DNA from: Favolaschia claudopus
Taxonomy: Eukaryota > Basidiomycota > Agaricomycetes > Agaricales > Mycenaceae
Assembly (NCBI GenBank): GCA_037176885.1
Contig: JAWWNJ010000010.1
Location: forward strand, 3,141,629-3,205,628
Direction of reading: 5' to 3'
Length of the DNA stretch: 64,000 nt
The notes beneath the pieces are model-generated. The model saw nothing but the letters and a program-made list of their open reading frames with translations, did no database searches and was not told where the DNA came from. Position numbers and translations under genes: made by a program. Of this stretch, positions 1-12,700 are shown piece after piece; position 1 is the first letter of the stretch, and each line of letters begins with the position of its first letter.

Positions 1-898
1 ATCGGTGATCTGAGTCTCGGAAAAGAGACGGTATGCAGGCGAAAAAGAAAAAAGAATGGTCCGACTCTTTCCATCCCTGCTCGATTCGCAGAGGTATCTA
101 AATTTTATTGCGCCTGGTCTTCGAGCTCGTAAAGGACTTTTTCTTTCCTTTGCAGCTTCTGGCCGTCGGATTATCCTGGCTCAATATTCAGCTCTTTATT
201 CTCGGAAAATCACTTCGCCGGACTTGTGTCGACTCGCCGACAGGACATATTGATCGCCGTACCCCCACATCTATCCTTTTTCGGAGCTGCTTCCCGCAGT
301 TAATATAACCTCAGTAGGCTTTCTCTTCACACATTTCTCAGACACAAAACCGAAAGAATGCAGACGGCAAAGCGTATCGTCGCGGCAGCGTCCTCCGACG
401 TCTCGCTTGTCCCACAGAAGCATCCAATATTGCCCGAATACCACTTCTGCCGGAAAATAGACTGTCCGGCGCGATTTCATTCCACCACGAGTTGACCGGT
501 GGAAACCGTTGGATATACTCAGCCTCTACTGACTGCTCCACGTCCGAGCTGAATTTTGTCAATTGAAATTCATTTTATCCACATTTTATATCGTTTTTTC
601 ATGAATTTTCGGACGTCGACTCACGAAGAAATCAAGCGTATTTTTGCGCTCCCCGCATGCGCCGTTCAGCACGCAGTATGCCACCAATGTGGACGTCGTA
701 TTGCTGCGTCCGTTGTCACCACGGCGCACAGCCAAATGCGGGACTAACAGGATCCCTTCCCAATGGGGATCCATCTTTGCTACGGCAAATTCGCATAATA
801 GCGGCAAGCTCATATCATGCCCACCAACAAGTCACCCGTCAAACTCGTTACTCGTAGCTAATCATTTGCCTCCGTTCTGACTACCACCACCCACCCGC
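1..898. other. intergenic / 5' flank of the G-alpha gene
   Basis: I recognise no gene here. Only short overlapping open frames under 80 codons occur on both strands and none resembles a known family. The 3' part should hold the promoter and 5' UTR of the G-alpha gene that starts at 899. No clear TATA box was seen. Confidence 0.5.
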
Positions 899-3255
899 AT
901 GCCTTCAGCGGACGTCGACCCCCTCGCTGCCGCGATTGCCCCGCCCAGAGACGAGTCCACCGACGAACGGCAGAGTAGAGTCCTTCGTGAGCAGGCGGCG
1001 AAGCAGGTCTCCGACGACATCGATGATATGCTCAGTCGAGAACGCCAGCAGGCGAAGCGGCAGCCAAAGCCAGTGAAGATTCTGCTTCTCGGTGCGCATT
1101 GTACTGCACTCGTGCATTGAATGTTGCCTGATTGTTCTCATTCAGGCCAAAGTGAATCAGGTATGGACCATGAGCATAAGGCTGCTGACTATGGAGAGGC
1201 TTGTTGACTCCCCGAAGGCAAATCAACGACTCTGAAAAGTGCGCTCATTCGCTCTAGCATAGTATAAGACTAATTTTGGGACAGACTTCCAACTCATGTG
1301 TGAGCCAAAGGCAAGTTGCTTGGCTGGTCATGCAGGATTGGTCCTCTAATTAATCTCTCAGGCTTTCCGAACTGAGCGAGCTTCCTGGCGCGCAATAATA
1401 CAACTTAACGTGAAGACCGTTCGATTTCCTTTTTTCGCTATCCTAACTCATGGTTCATCAGGTCCTCCGCTCCGTACGCATTATCCTTGACGCCATCTCC
1501 CTCGCCTCAAGCAGCCCAGACCAACCAAGTCCGCGCTCGAGCTACTCCTCCCGCGACTCCCTCCGCCCCGACCCCGACCTCCTTGCGCTCCGCATACATC
1601 TCTACCCCCTCCTCGAACTCCACGACACCCTCTCCCGCCGTCTCGCCACCCCTGACTCCTCATCCTCATCCTCCTCCGAAGACGCACCCACACCAAGCTC
1701 CCTCCGCCCCCCTCCCCTCCTCTCAATATTCCGCCGCCGCGCAGGCGGCAAGGAACTCGCGGTGAACTCCAACGTCGCGTGGAAAACAGCGTTCATGCGG
1801 GACGGCTCGAATCGGGATAGCTTTTCCACGGACGATGTGGTGGACTGGGACGATGCGGAGGATCCGGGGGTGCTGTTACACGAACGGGCGGATGATCTCC
1901 GAAAGCTGTGGGCACATCCGACGGTTCATGCGATTTTGGAACGGCAGGGTATCCGGTTACAGGAGTCGGGAGGATTGTACGTTAATTTCTTCCCGTCTAC
2001 TCTTACACGACTGACTGATCTAATCTCATCTTTCATGCCACAGTTTTCTAGATGAGTTGGACGTTGTGACCTCCCAGAGATACGTACCCACCGATGGTGC
2101 GTCTATTGCGCTCCCGCGCGTGATGAAATTGGTGCTTATCTTTCATAGACCACATTCTTCGTGCCCGACTCAAGACACTGGTACGCCATTCGAGCGGTTC
2201 TGATGCCTCGTGTTGAAGGGTTACAGGGAGTGGCTGAACATCGCATGATGCTTACGGATCCCAGTATGGCTCTATTCGAACCTATTTCGAGCCTTATCAC
2301 TGACCGAGCCCATCCCCATAGACGGTAGCATAACCCGCGAATTCCGTATCTTCGACGTTGGCGGACAGCGGTCATTAGTGCGTTTCCGTCGCTTTGATTG
2401 AACCCTCTCAAACTCATTTGTTCCTCCTTCTTTAGCGCGGTAAGGAAATTTGGGATGCGCGTCGACATGACTCACGTCATCTTCAGCTAAATGGGCACCC
2501 TATTTCGATGATATGAACTGCATCATTTTCCTCGCTCCGATATCCGCCTTCGACCAGACGTTAGAAGAAGAGCCGGAGGTGAACCGACTGGTGCGCTCCA
2601 TTCCTTCTATTCATAGTTCATTTTCGGATTGAAATAATGATTTCATATCCAGGCTGATTCTGTTGCGCTATGGACGTCCGTCGTATCCAATAAACTCCTC
2701 CAAGACACCAATTTCATCCTATTCCTCAACAAAATCGATATTCTACAAGCCAAGCTTACCTCGGGCATCCGATTTGCTGACTTTGTCGCAAGCTACGGGC
2801 GGCGTCCGAACGACATGGATAGCACGACGCGGTGTAAGTCGTTCGGCCGCGGTGCATTTTTGACTTGAGTACTGACAGCCTTTTTTAGATATGCGGAAAC
2901 AATTCGGTGCGCGCGGTCCATGCTCCGAAATGACTGACAGGGTTTATATGGTGTGCTCTAGTTGCCATCTCGAAAGACGTATCACCCGTTCCCAGAGGAT
3001 TATACTGTCATCTCACGAATGCGGTCGTAAGTTTTTCATTCTCCGTATGTCAGGCTATCAATATCAATATAACGGTTTACAGGACACGAAATCAACGCAA
3101 TATGTCCTTCTTGGGAGTGCGTCATCTTAATCCCGACACGTTTCCCTCTTCTCTGTCTTGGCTCAACGGCTAGTTGACTGACTGCCTGCTCGTATTATCT
3201 AGTCAAGGACATGCTCATGCAATCTCACCTCAAACAATCAGGACTGATTATATGA
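899..3255 (+). CDS. Heterotrimeric G-protein alpha subunit, extended helical domain
   Basis: A GTP-binding signal transducer coupling seven-transmembrane receptors to effectors at the plasma membrane. My hand-spliced model has 17 exons: 899-1091, 1146-1160, 1218-1238, 1285-1310, 1362-1409, 1462-1976, 2044-2096, 2149-2180, 2227-2263, 2322-2377, 2436-2439, 2487-2590, 2653-2833, 2889-2906, 2962-3026, 3083-3116, 3203-3255. The total is 1455 nt, or 484 aa, with the frame closed at every junction. Visible motifs are the P-loop GQSESGKST split over three exons, the switch II motif DVGGQRS, the guanine-specificity motif FLNKID, and a C-terminal tail ending SGLII. Typical G-alphas are about 350 aa; the excess is a Pro/Ser/acid-rich insertion in the helical domain (1462-1976). 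The N-terminus starts MPSAD, so it lacks the Gly2 myristoylation signal. The intron after exon 4 uses a GC donor (gcaagt at 1311), and exon 11 is a 4-nt microexon. The usual TCAT motif is not conserved. Confidence 0.93.
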
Positions 3256-4128
3256 GATCAAGAGAACCGTTTCGCGGGTACCCGCCATCACATCGCGCCC
3301 CGATTGACTCGGCTGCGCTATTTAATCGCAAAGCCCACCTGTTGTCGAGCACTTGCTACAGCCGACCAAGCGATAATCAGCCTCGCAGAGACGTCCGGTG
3401 GTGACAGGTCGTTCAGCCTTGACGCTGATCCGCCGACGAGCGTATAATTGCTCGTTCCCCGGGATGGCCGAAATCTAGCTGGCGGACGACGAACATGTTG
3501 GAGTAGCGTGATGTACGGCGGGGGTCCGGGACTTACATCTGTCAAATTGAGGGTCTAAATACGCCAGACCTCGGGAAGTGCGGGGTAAAATCCTATGTTC
3601 ATGGGCGAAACTCGTAGCGGAACTGGCCCAGCTGAACAATTGACACGATCTTCGTATGCATTGGATAACCTACAAATGATTTTCTGCCGAGCCTTACAAT
3701 ATAGATGAGATCGAGGTATTTCTTTGAACTATGATATCGGAACCTTTATCAAGGAGAACCCGGAGAAACCTGTCATCCGAAGATTGAACGGGACGTGATG
3801 GTTCCAAGAAACACACTGACAAGGTGACGAAGGAAAAAAAAAAAAGGTAATCATGATGGTTGGTATAATGCAGAGTTCGAATTCGAGAATACTTTGGGCG
3901 ATTCAGATTCTCTTTGCAGACCATTCTGTGTTTGCATTTCGATTTTACTTGACCCGCTCTTGAGTTTTTGAAATACCGCTCTATGTCCCAGTCACACCTA
4001 TATTCAGAGGACGTGAGACATGGGCCTGGTCGAGCTGATGATTGACAGCGAGCACGACTTCAAGGAACTCTTGTCGATTACTCGAGTACACTGACGCCCC
4101 TTCCTTCCGCTCTCTCATTCCGCTCACC
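3256..4128. other. intergenic region
   Basis: Lies between the G-alpha stop and the mannosyltransferase start. No gene was recognised; only short overlapping frames occur. It presumably holds the G-alpha terminator and the promoter of the next gene. There is a 12-nt A-run near 3834-3845. Confidence 0.5.
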
Positions 4129-5287
4129 ATGTCTGTCTCGAAGAGATTTCTGGCGATATTGGTTGCAGCGACGGCGATTCTTCTCTACCTCGTGCATTCG
4201 CACGAAACCATACTCGCCCTCACGCCTCAGGTCCCCGCCAAATTCGCGGATTCTCCACCATACACCGCCGCCATAGTGTACCTCGTTTCCGTCATGCCAG
4301 GCCCACGAAGTCCAGAGAGACTCCTGCAGTCAATACCGCTCATGGAGAAAAATATTCCCTGGCGGTATCGGTGGCCTATCTTACTGCTTCACGCAGGAGC
4401 ATACAGTGCCCTTGAGAGTCAGGAAGACTTTCTCGATCAGCTCCAAGAATCCGCGAACAAGCACGGCTTGAAATCGGAGCAGATACAAAGTCTGCTGTCG
4501 CGTATCCAGTTCATTACAACGCACCACGAACTCCCAGAAGGAATTCCGATGGACGGCGTTGCTGACGGTCCAATTTGGGGCGGAGAGTGGCCTGGTGAGT
4601 CCGTCAACACAAATGTTTTAAACGCACAGTTGAAAGGAACGTCGTTAATTGCAGCATACCACCACATGTGTGCCTTCTTCTCCTACAAAATCTTCTACCA
4701 TCCAAGCATCCGGGATCTAACCTACTTTTTCCGCCTGGATGACGACTCGTACGTCAGGGAACCAGCATGTTTTGATCCCTTCGAATACATGCACATCAAC
4801 AACAAATCCTATGCCTTCAGAGACGACCCACCCGACATGGGTTGGGTAACCGAAGGAATCTGGCCGTTTGTTAGCAATTATGCAGAGAGGCACCCGGTTG
4901 TGGAGAGCATGCTGCAGCATAATGGGCTGCAGTGGCCGCCGAATAGGAAATGGCGTCTGAAATTCGGTGAAGGCGTAAACTTCCCCTCGTACGAGACGAA
5001 CTTTGATTTGGTCAAGGTGGAGCGATTTCGGACGCCCGAGATGACGGTGTTTTTGCATGAGCTTGCAAGTGATCCCAAGAGGTTCTACTGGTATCGATGG
5101 GGTGCGTCTTGTTGTACTTTAGATCAACGAATAGCTGACAGCAGAGGCAGGAGATGCGCCTGTACGCTTCGCCCAGGTGAACATGTTTCTGAATGTTGAA
5201 AAAGAGGTGCATCGGATGTGTGAAATCCCATACGCGCACAAGGACAGGCCTTTCGATGACTGCGAATGCGTCCCTTTGCTTGCCTAG
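4129..5287 (+). CDS. Alpha-1,2-mannosyltransferase, KRE2/MNT1 family (GT15)
   Basis: Predicted Golgi type II membrane enzyme that adds alpha-1,2-mannose from GDP-mannose to O- and N-linked glycans. Two exons (4129-5101, 5151-5287) are separated by a 49-nt intron (gtgcgt...ggcag); the frame closes at TAG 5285-5287, giving 369 aa. The ATG at 4129 was preferred over an in-frame ATG at 4042 because it has an ACC-ATG context and directly precedes a signal anchor (about residues 5-23, ending ILLYLVHS). Family landmarks are the donor-binding segment YFFRLDDDSYV, then YETNFDLVKVERF near the acceptor site, and YWYRWGDAP spanning the splice junction. Length fits a short-stem GT15 member. The neighbours are unrelated host genes. 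Confidence 0.92.
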
Positions 5288-6189
5288 ATGGACTGAATCT
5301 TCTGGGACAGCGGCAGAATAAAAGTTGCGGCGAGGGTACTTGATGTAAAACAGGATTTGGTTTGTTTGTACCACAAGTAAGATCTAGAGGAAGCCTCAGC
5401 CTGAGCCTTGAGGAAGGTGACGCAACGAAAATGTAGGGACTCATCCTGACTCCGATTCCTGACTACTGAGCCACCAAAGCGCAAGACAAGAGATCCGGGG
5501 TTGCGGTTTTGAGATATTCATTGATTTGTCCAAGAAGCCCTTGAACATTTAGCGAGTTTAGACCTTCCATTGGTTATTGTCACGGTGGTTGGAGACAAGG
5601 TGAACGTATTGTTTGGCTGACACGTGGCAAGGCTGTAGCCAGATATCGGCACCCTCCGGCGACTCGGTATCCGAAGAGCCGAAATCAAACATTACTGATT
5701 TGAAGTTGAATGAACTTTGAAGAGTTCAACCATTTAAGATGTTCGTCTCCTATGAACGAGTAGGCTAGGTAAGGCTGCCGGCCATTTTTCTTGAAATCCT
5801 CCTTCCCTGACACTCGCTTCGTCATAGTAGTAAGTCACGGTAGTACTATCACGTGATTCACGTCGAAGGGTCCACAGCACTGTGGTGACACTCAGGACAG
5901 CAGCCGTCCCACAACTCAAAGGTTCTATGCTGTTAGGGAATTGGAACAGGAGCCAGAAACACCGCCGCACATCGCCAAGCTCTTGGCTATGCAAGTTCAA
6001 GTACAACATTGGATTATATTCTGACAAGAATCAAATTTCGAAATTTCGTTTTCCCCCTGACCATCCGTTCGACAGACGTCAATCCGTCTCGCTGATTGAT
6101 TCTCCTATTCCTGTATAAAATACTCACTAGAGCCGACAAAATCGATTTGTTAACGACACACCCTCCTTATCTTTTTCCGCTGCCAAACC
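5288..6189. other. intergenic region with promoter of the secreted-protein gene
   Basis: No coding sequence was recognised on either strand. The right end holds the TATA box and 5' UTR of the gene starting at 6190. Confidence 0.5.
6114..6120 (+). promoter_or_regulatory. TATA box
   Basis: TATAAAA lies 70 nt upstream of the ATG at 6190, a usual distance for a fungal core promoter with a short leader. Confidence 0.6.
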
Positions 6190-6907
6190 ATGAAGTTTTC
6201 TTCCGCTCTCTCAATCGTTGTCTCAGTCGTCGGTGCGTCTTCAACTGTCCTCGTCTCGTCTCGATTCACTCACGTAGTGCCTTCTAAAGGCGCCAACGCG
6301 GCCGTTACCCTCGTTCAACCCGTTCCCACAGACACCCCTGACATCTCCGGCAGTTTCTCCCTTCCCACCGAAATCGACACGAGCTTCTCTGTAACCGCCA
6401 CCGCTTCCGTCAGCGTCGGCGGCGTCGACTCATCTGACGGCGCGACGACTTACATCCTCCAACAAGTCGTGGGGATCAACGGGGAGACTGATACCTTCAC
6501 TCGTGTGTTTATTCCTTCATTCGCTCATCCCATCCATCCATCCTCATCTCACTCGACGATTTCCAGAAACCATCGTCCAAGGCGCCACCGTGTGGCGGAA
6601 CGCAGAGCTGCACGAAACCTGCTCTTTGGATGGGAAGGGCCATGCGGATTGTATCATGGGCATTGAGAGTGTGTTCACGACGACATTCACTGGTACTGCC
6701 ATCCCGATCTTCACCGTCGGTGCGGCTGCCGGTGGAGGAGGCGGTGGGTCTTCCGGAAACGGTAACAGTGGCGGAAATAGTAGCAGTGGGAATGGTTCGG
6801 GTAACACAGGAGGCGCCGCTTCTATGCACGGCAGCCCTGTTTCGTTGGCTTGGATGTTCGCTGCGTCGGTTGGGGCTATGGTTGCGGGCATGAGATTGGT
6901 CTTCTAA
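6190..6907 (+). CDS. Small secreted, probably GPI-anchored protein
   Basis: Three exons by my model: 6190-6232, 6278-6502 and 6567-6907, with introns of 45 and 64 nt, both GT-AG. The first intron is a multiple of three and stays open, so an ORF finder reads through it. The product has an N-terminal signal peptide (MKFSSALSIVVSVV), then a Val/Thr-rich middle, two Cys (in ETCSLDGKGHADC), a Gly/Ser/Asn-rich low-complexity linker, and a C-terminal hydrophobic tail (SLAWMFAASVGAMVAGMRLVF). That tail at the very end is typical of a GPI-attachment signal. I recognise no enzymatic domain; it is probably a cell-wall or surface protein. Confidence 0.78.
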
Positions 6908-7069
6908 GTGCCGCGCGGAATGATTTCGAGTTTTGCGTCGTATGATACGTGCCCTATAAAACTGGATTAGTAGTTTGTAATACCCAATTCGATGAATTCC
7001 CTGCAGTCCGAGGGGTGGAGTCCGTCTCATATTATTACAATATTACATCTACAATTACCCTTTGAGTAT

Positions 7070-8970
7070 TCATGCAGCAGAAGAGTCAATCGGCAAAAAG
7101 ACAATCTCTGACGGATTCGTCTCGGATCCCGATTCTGCGCTTTCAGCCATAATTGCTTTGATGTTCAAAAGCGTGCGGGAAGCTACGGTTGAATATACCC
7201 TGCTCGAGGCGATAGTTGGAGAATAATCCGAAGCAAGAAATTCAATTCGCTTACACGAGGGCGGGTCTGGAATGAAGTAGAGTGATATGTTGAAATGCCA
7301 ACGACTCAAATGAAAAGGAAACATACACGACAAGCAGCTGCTTCAACGTCTCCCTCCGCATCATCCAAATCAAAAGCGCCGCACCTGCCGCGGCTGCAGC
7401 CTCGTCAGCCTCTCTCCTCATACTGAACTTAAGTACACACCAAAGACAGCAAGAAACCACAATACTCCATCTCTCAAGAATAACTTCCACACCGACGTGT
7501 TGGTGTTGATCTCGGTAGAGCGTATAGTGAGCAGGCACTTGTACACCGTCATGGCGAACATGATGAATGTTACGAGGAGGGGCGCGACAGCGTAGAGGGT
7601 GAGGAGGCGGGGGACGTCTAATATACGCATTTAATGAGTTCAGTTGGGGAAAGGGAAAGAATGAAGACCCGAAGGGAGACTTACTGTATGCATAGCACCC
7701 GCTTAACATAGGACTGTGTGAGGCGGGGGCTGAGGGTCAGATGAACGAGTTTCAGACAGCCTTCAAGGCGTACCCTAAATGTACGTATTCTGCGCGAGTC
7801 AATTCACTGTCAGAAAAAATAGATAACATAAGAAACAGTGGCACGCGTGCCTTTCATTTGCGCGTATGCGACGAAATCTACCGCGACCCTTGTGTGGGGG
7901 ACAGATTCAGTTCGGCTGATGTGAGGGAGATAAGAAACCTACATCGTGGATATTTCCGCTGAATGACCGGTCAGAGTTGACATAGTATAGAGAGCCGGAA
8001 AGCGAACGCACCAATACCGAGAAGAAGGAATATCCAAATCAATGATGTGGGTCGGCCGTATAGGATCCATACTCTGTGAGCGGGAGTCAATGCCAAATAT
8101 GACCGGAATATGTTTGGTGAATACCTCAACTGCGAAGGTGGAGTCAATTTTGATTTCCACAATTACGATTGAGCGCGTTCACTTACCATCAGAACAAAAT
8201 CGACAGTGCCGATTAAGACGGTGGATGTTATACCTTGAACCTAGAAAATAAGAGCAACGCGGGATGAATGTCGCGGTTCGGAGATCACGAGTAACTTACC
8301 TTCAGCCAATCGATACACCTTCCAACGAAAGGTAAGCTTCGAGCTAGATCAAGGTGCAGACATACGCCTAGAGAGAGAACCAAAGAGAACCAATCAGCAC
8401 AAGCAGGGGAACTGAATTAAATTCAAGACGCACGTTGGCGGACGGTATTTCCCTGACGATGACTGGGCAAATCGAGGATCATCGACGTCAGATTCGTCTG
8501 ATCAAGCCACAATTCCTGAGGCGTGCGTACCGCTTGCATTGAGACTATCAGATCGTGAGTCAACCGGTAAGTTCTGGGGAACAATAGGATCGTTATACCT
8601 TATCGCGATCAGAGAGAAATAACGGTTCCATAGCTGTCCGTATGTGAGGGTGAGGTGTACAGTGTGGTGATAAGCACGCACATATATAATTTTTGCGAGC
8701 CTCCATCGACTGCTCCAAATTAATTCCAGCTAGGAAAACTCCTTCATCACACGTCGTACATGCGAGGATTGCGTAGCGTACTTCTCTGGGAAAACAGGCG
8801 ACGTGGTCGTATCTGTTGGTTGTCTGTTTAGCCAAAGAGAATTCGAGTGGTTATTGCTGACCCACATTAGTATAGAGACAGCGGCCGCTGAAGAGAACGA
8901 TCTGTTATCCCTCAAAATAGAGCGGATGCCACTTCACACCTGCAAAGTACCCCGTCAACCTTGAGTCCAT
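7070..8970 (-). CDS. DUF6533-type multi-pass membrane protein
   Basis: Minus-strand gene with about ten small exons; start ATG 8970-8968, stop at 7070. The first exons splice to an N-terminal helix followed by the family hallmark YDHVACFPREVRY (the YDH...REV motif of DUF6533) and then LWNRYFSLIAI (the NRY motif). Further exons encode GVCLHLDLARSLPFVGRCIDW, RVWILYGRPTSLIWIFLLLGI, and FIMFAMTVYKCLL, with LFLRDGVLWFLAVFG near the end. The tail has SRTLLNIKAIMAES, matching the usual C-terminal SR-LLN motif. The family is an expanded basidiomycete group of unknown function with seven predicted helices. Exact splice sites of the middle exons are uncertain, but I saw no disabling change. Confidence 0.8.
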
Positions 8971-9327
8971 GACAAGCTCGACGAGTTCCGAGTTCTCAAT
9001 AACAGGACTGGTCATCTGCCGCAGAGGTGCGAAGACAAGGGAGGGAGCAAAGAGCGAGTGCGAGTGCGGTATAGGCTCGATACAGCTTGTACTTCAATTT
9101 AATTTCCGACGCTGTGTATACCTGTGCGGGCGGCCTTGCCTCGAGGTCATATCAACAGCGGTAATGACATCGGCGCCATCTCCCGCCCTTCAAGATTTAA
9201 GTCAGTCATTCGAGAATTGAACTTTGAAAGCAATTTGAAAGAATTGGAGCCGAGAAGCCGCGATTCGAGCATTATCGACGCGGTTAAGCAGCTGAGGACG
9301 GGTCAGTAGGCGAATAAAGTTGTTCTG
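8971..9327. other. short intergenic region up to the transposon stack
   Basis: No gene recognised. It ends with TTCTG (9323-9327), the left copy of the target duplication of the copia-type element. Confidence 0.5.
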
Positions 9328-9437
9328 TAAAGTAAGAACAAAAGGGTAAGAGCTCAGTCGGGACACGATAGGTGTAAACGACTGTATTGAGTCGGTACAA
9401 TACCTAAAGTAAGAACAAAAGGGTAAGAGCTAGAGTA
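9328..9437 (-). repeat. copia 3' LTR, distal part
   Basis: This 110-bp part matches 39175-39284 by eye without difference. It is separated from the rest of the LTR (14094-14271) by the TIR transposon. It contains two copies of a TAAAGTAAGAAC-type direct repeat. Confidence 0.93.
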
Positions 9438-9459
9438 CTGTACTATTTCGGTCAATTCG
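9438..9459 (+). repeat. left terminal inverted repeat (22 bp)
   Basis: Reverse complement of 14070-14091 without mismatch. Downstream, GTGAC words recur, possible transposase-binding repeats. Confidence 0.93.
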
Positions 9460-9734
9460 CCCGGCCTGTGACCTGTGACACCTTGAAACGAAATCCGAAG
9501 TTCGTCAATGGGCCGGACCGAGCGTGACACTCCAAAAATATTCGTCAATGCTCGAAAATACTAGCTACTCCCCTCAAACATGCTCAGAAACAGTGTACCA
9601 GTACATAGAAAGATAAAACAGGTGTAAACGGACAAACAGAGTCAAAAAATGTCCAGATAGAGCCAAAAGCAGTGTAAATCAATCAAATTATCTAAGCAAT
9701 TTTCTGCGCACCTTCCCCGAGCACTCTCGCTGCG

Positions 9735-12700
9735 ATGAGCAGTCGTCCAGGCGTTTTCACCATCCCGGATGGACCGGAGAAGCTGTTCCTACCTCCAAAG
9801 AGTCTCCCAGTATCCAAACTCATCAAATTTACCCTCCCACCCCAGCGCAAATCCACCGTCTTTCCTGACGCCTCCGATTACCTTTCAGAAGACCTTCCTA
9901 CCGTTGGGACGTTCAATGTTGCCGAAATTGTGATTCCACCGTCGATTGTCGTGAAGGACCTTGGCCGTGCAATACTGGAGGACCCGGAAATGAAGTCAAT
10001 TGTCCTCATTCATTCCCCGGCACATCGCGATAAAGCGGACCGCTATCCGCTCTGGCTAGCCACAATCTGGTCCATTCTTGAGCGTGTTCGCGAGGCAAAG
10101 AGTCTGTGGCGTGCTGCACTTGACCCCCTACATGAAGCACTCGAAAAGCCTGCGACCAGCAGTGACGCTGCTGCTAATATCCAAGCATCTCTTGCTGCGC
10201 TGGAAGTGCTACCATGGGATGGCGGGGTGGAGGGATTCAGAGCCGGAGGTGCTGTAGACGGACTTGCTCGATGGTTCACGAAGGACTGGCTGCAAACTGA
10301 CCACGAGGATCAAATGCTCGAGCTTTTGGCGGCTGACCTCGGAATTAGCGACGGAAGCACGAGCTGCATTCAAACAACCTACTTTGCGCAAGCTCTCGCC
10401 CTCGCATATGCAAATCCCACAACGTACCGAGCGGCTACTCAATTTGGATGGCTTCGACGACTTGGCATCGCATTTGCGACAGGAAGTCGGCTCCGTCTAG
10501 GCACGATTGTCAATCAGAATGAAAACCATTGGGTTGCGCTCACTGTTGACTGCGAAAAGAAGATGGTCGGGTATGGGGATGGATTTGGGGGGAAGGTGCC
10601 TGCGGGGCTTCGTAGACACCTTGATTGGTGGCTGTACGAGCATCTGGGAGCGAAGTTCAAGTGGATTGATGTACCAGTGGCGAAGCAGAATGACGCGCAC
10701 TCGTGCGGGATCCTCGCACATTCTGCCCTGGCGCATTGGTTTGATCCCGAGCGCTTCCCCCTTCCCGAATGTACAGCTGCTTCCATGGTGGAAGAGCGTA
10801 TCAAAATGTTTCTGCGCATCGTTAAGCGTCATCGGCAGAAGGTATGATTCACACTCACAAGATTTACCACCAATAACTAATGTTGCGTAGAACGGTGGTA
10901 ATTTTGCGGACGATGCCCGTGATTACGACTTCACATTTCGGCACTGGTTGGGCATGAACAGCCTTGCCAACGAGATAGATGTCGACGATGAGGTGGAGAT
11001 TGAAGAGTACGCTCCAAGGACGGACTCACCTGTGGGTTCCGTCTACTCTGAATCCGCACCAGATGATTCAGACTCCGGCTCGAGCAACGACTCCAGCTCG
11101 GATAGGTCTCCCTCCCCACTCCGTTCCCACCCCCCGCACTCGCACCATGTTCGTCTGTCATCACCGCAGGGCACGTCTACGGTCCACAATCACAGTCAGC
11201 TCGACTCAGATTCGGGTGAAGAGGAATTTCCGCTCACAATTGCGACTCCCTCCCAGAGCCACGACGATATCCGGCCTATAACCCCGCCACCGCAAAAGCG
11301 AACTCACTCGGAGCGAGCGACGGACACACCGCATGCGAGCCCGGTTAAAAAGAAACTAAAAGAAAAAATTAGGAGCGCAACGAGCAGCGCGATGGGCATA
11401 CTGAAAAAGGGCTCACCTTCTAAAGTGCCGGCGCTGTTTCGCATGTCTGGATGGGCAAAGGTGAAGGTGTTGACGCAGCAGGAGAAGGAAGACGTATTTG
11501 CTGCGGAGGCGGATGAGCGCCGTGATAAAGCTGAAGAGCGTGCTATACGGGAGCGTCGTGAGAAGAGGGCACAAGAGAAGAGGCGGAAGGATGGTCAGAA
11601 TGAGCGGCAGCATCGATGCCGGGAGAAGAAGCGGCTGGCAAGGGAGCAGCTGAACGGGGGAGGAAAGAAGCGGAAGGTCAGTCCTAAATATCTGAGACGT
11701 ATCGCAAAGCTAACTGACTGTTCTTAGGTGGATCTGCGATACCGGGAGACTGCTTCCCGTCACGAGATTGCGGAGGCGTCCCGCCCCGCTCGCGAAATCA
11801 CTAAACGCATCAAAGAAAAAACTCGTCATCCTGCTGGCCGCAAAAAGAGAACAGGAGAGCGACGGGCCACGTACATAAATTGGATGACACCGTTCGCCTG
11901 GTCTTCCATCACAGCGGCGCAGAGAAAAGTTGGGTGGGGTGCGACAGATATTGCGAGGGAGCTCCAGCGCGTCAATCACGATTTTTTCCAGCACTTGACG
12001 CCGTCGACGGTGAGGGGCTGGATTGAGAATGTCGGAGGCTTCAACCAGTGGAAGCCGAGTGTCCTTGCGCGCGCCGACACCGGCAACATTCCCGGCCACA
12101 ATAAAGGGGGTCCACGCGGCATTCTGGTAAGAATAGTTGTTCGAGCACGAATGAGACTGATAGAAATTTGTAGAGCGCTCACCCGGAGATTGTTGAAGAC
12201 ATCATCGCACAGCTTACGGACTTGCGCGTGGCGGGTGCGCCTTTATCATTGGCGGTGGCGCGATGTCTCATCATTGCAATCATCACTGAACGCGCACCGG
12301 AGCTCTTTGAGCATCGTTTCAAAGATGGGTCGTATTTCCGTGTCTCGGATTCGTTCTGCAGGAAGTTCCTGGACAAAACATTAGCGTGGTCAATGCGAAA
12401 GGGTACAAAGGCCGCGCAGAAATTACCTGCTAACGCGGAGGAACAGTGTGAGAACGCGTTCCTCCGTCGCGCGTACCTGATCAAAGAGCATCGAATCCCT
12501 GCGGAGCTCGTCATTAACGCAGACCAGACTGGAGTGATCTATTTACCGGGATCGAAGATGACTTACGCACCTCGTGGGTCAAAGCAGGTTGCACTCGTCG
12601 GAAACGAGGAAAAGCGGGCATTTACCGCACTCCTCGCGGTGAATGCCGCTGGCGAACAGCTTCCGACGCAATGCGTCTATGACGGGAAGTCACCGCGAAG

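Noticed and set aside
9735..10847. Ulp1 frame as a separate gene ending at the TGA near 10845
   Set aside because: A 49-nt GT-AG intron removes this stop and joins the next exon in phase; separate genes remain a weaker alternative.
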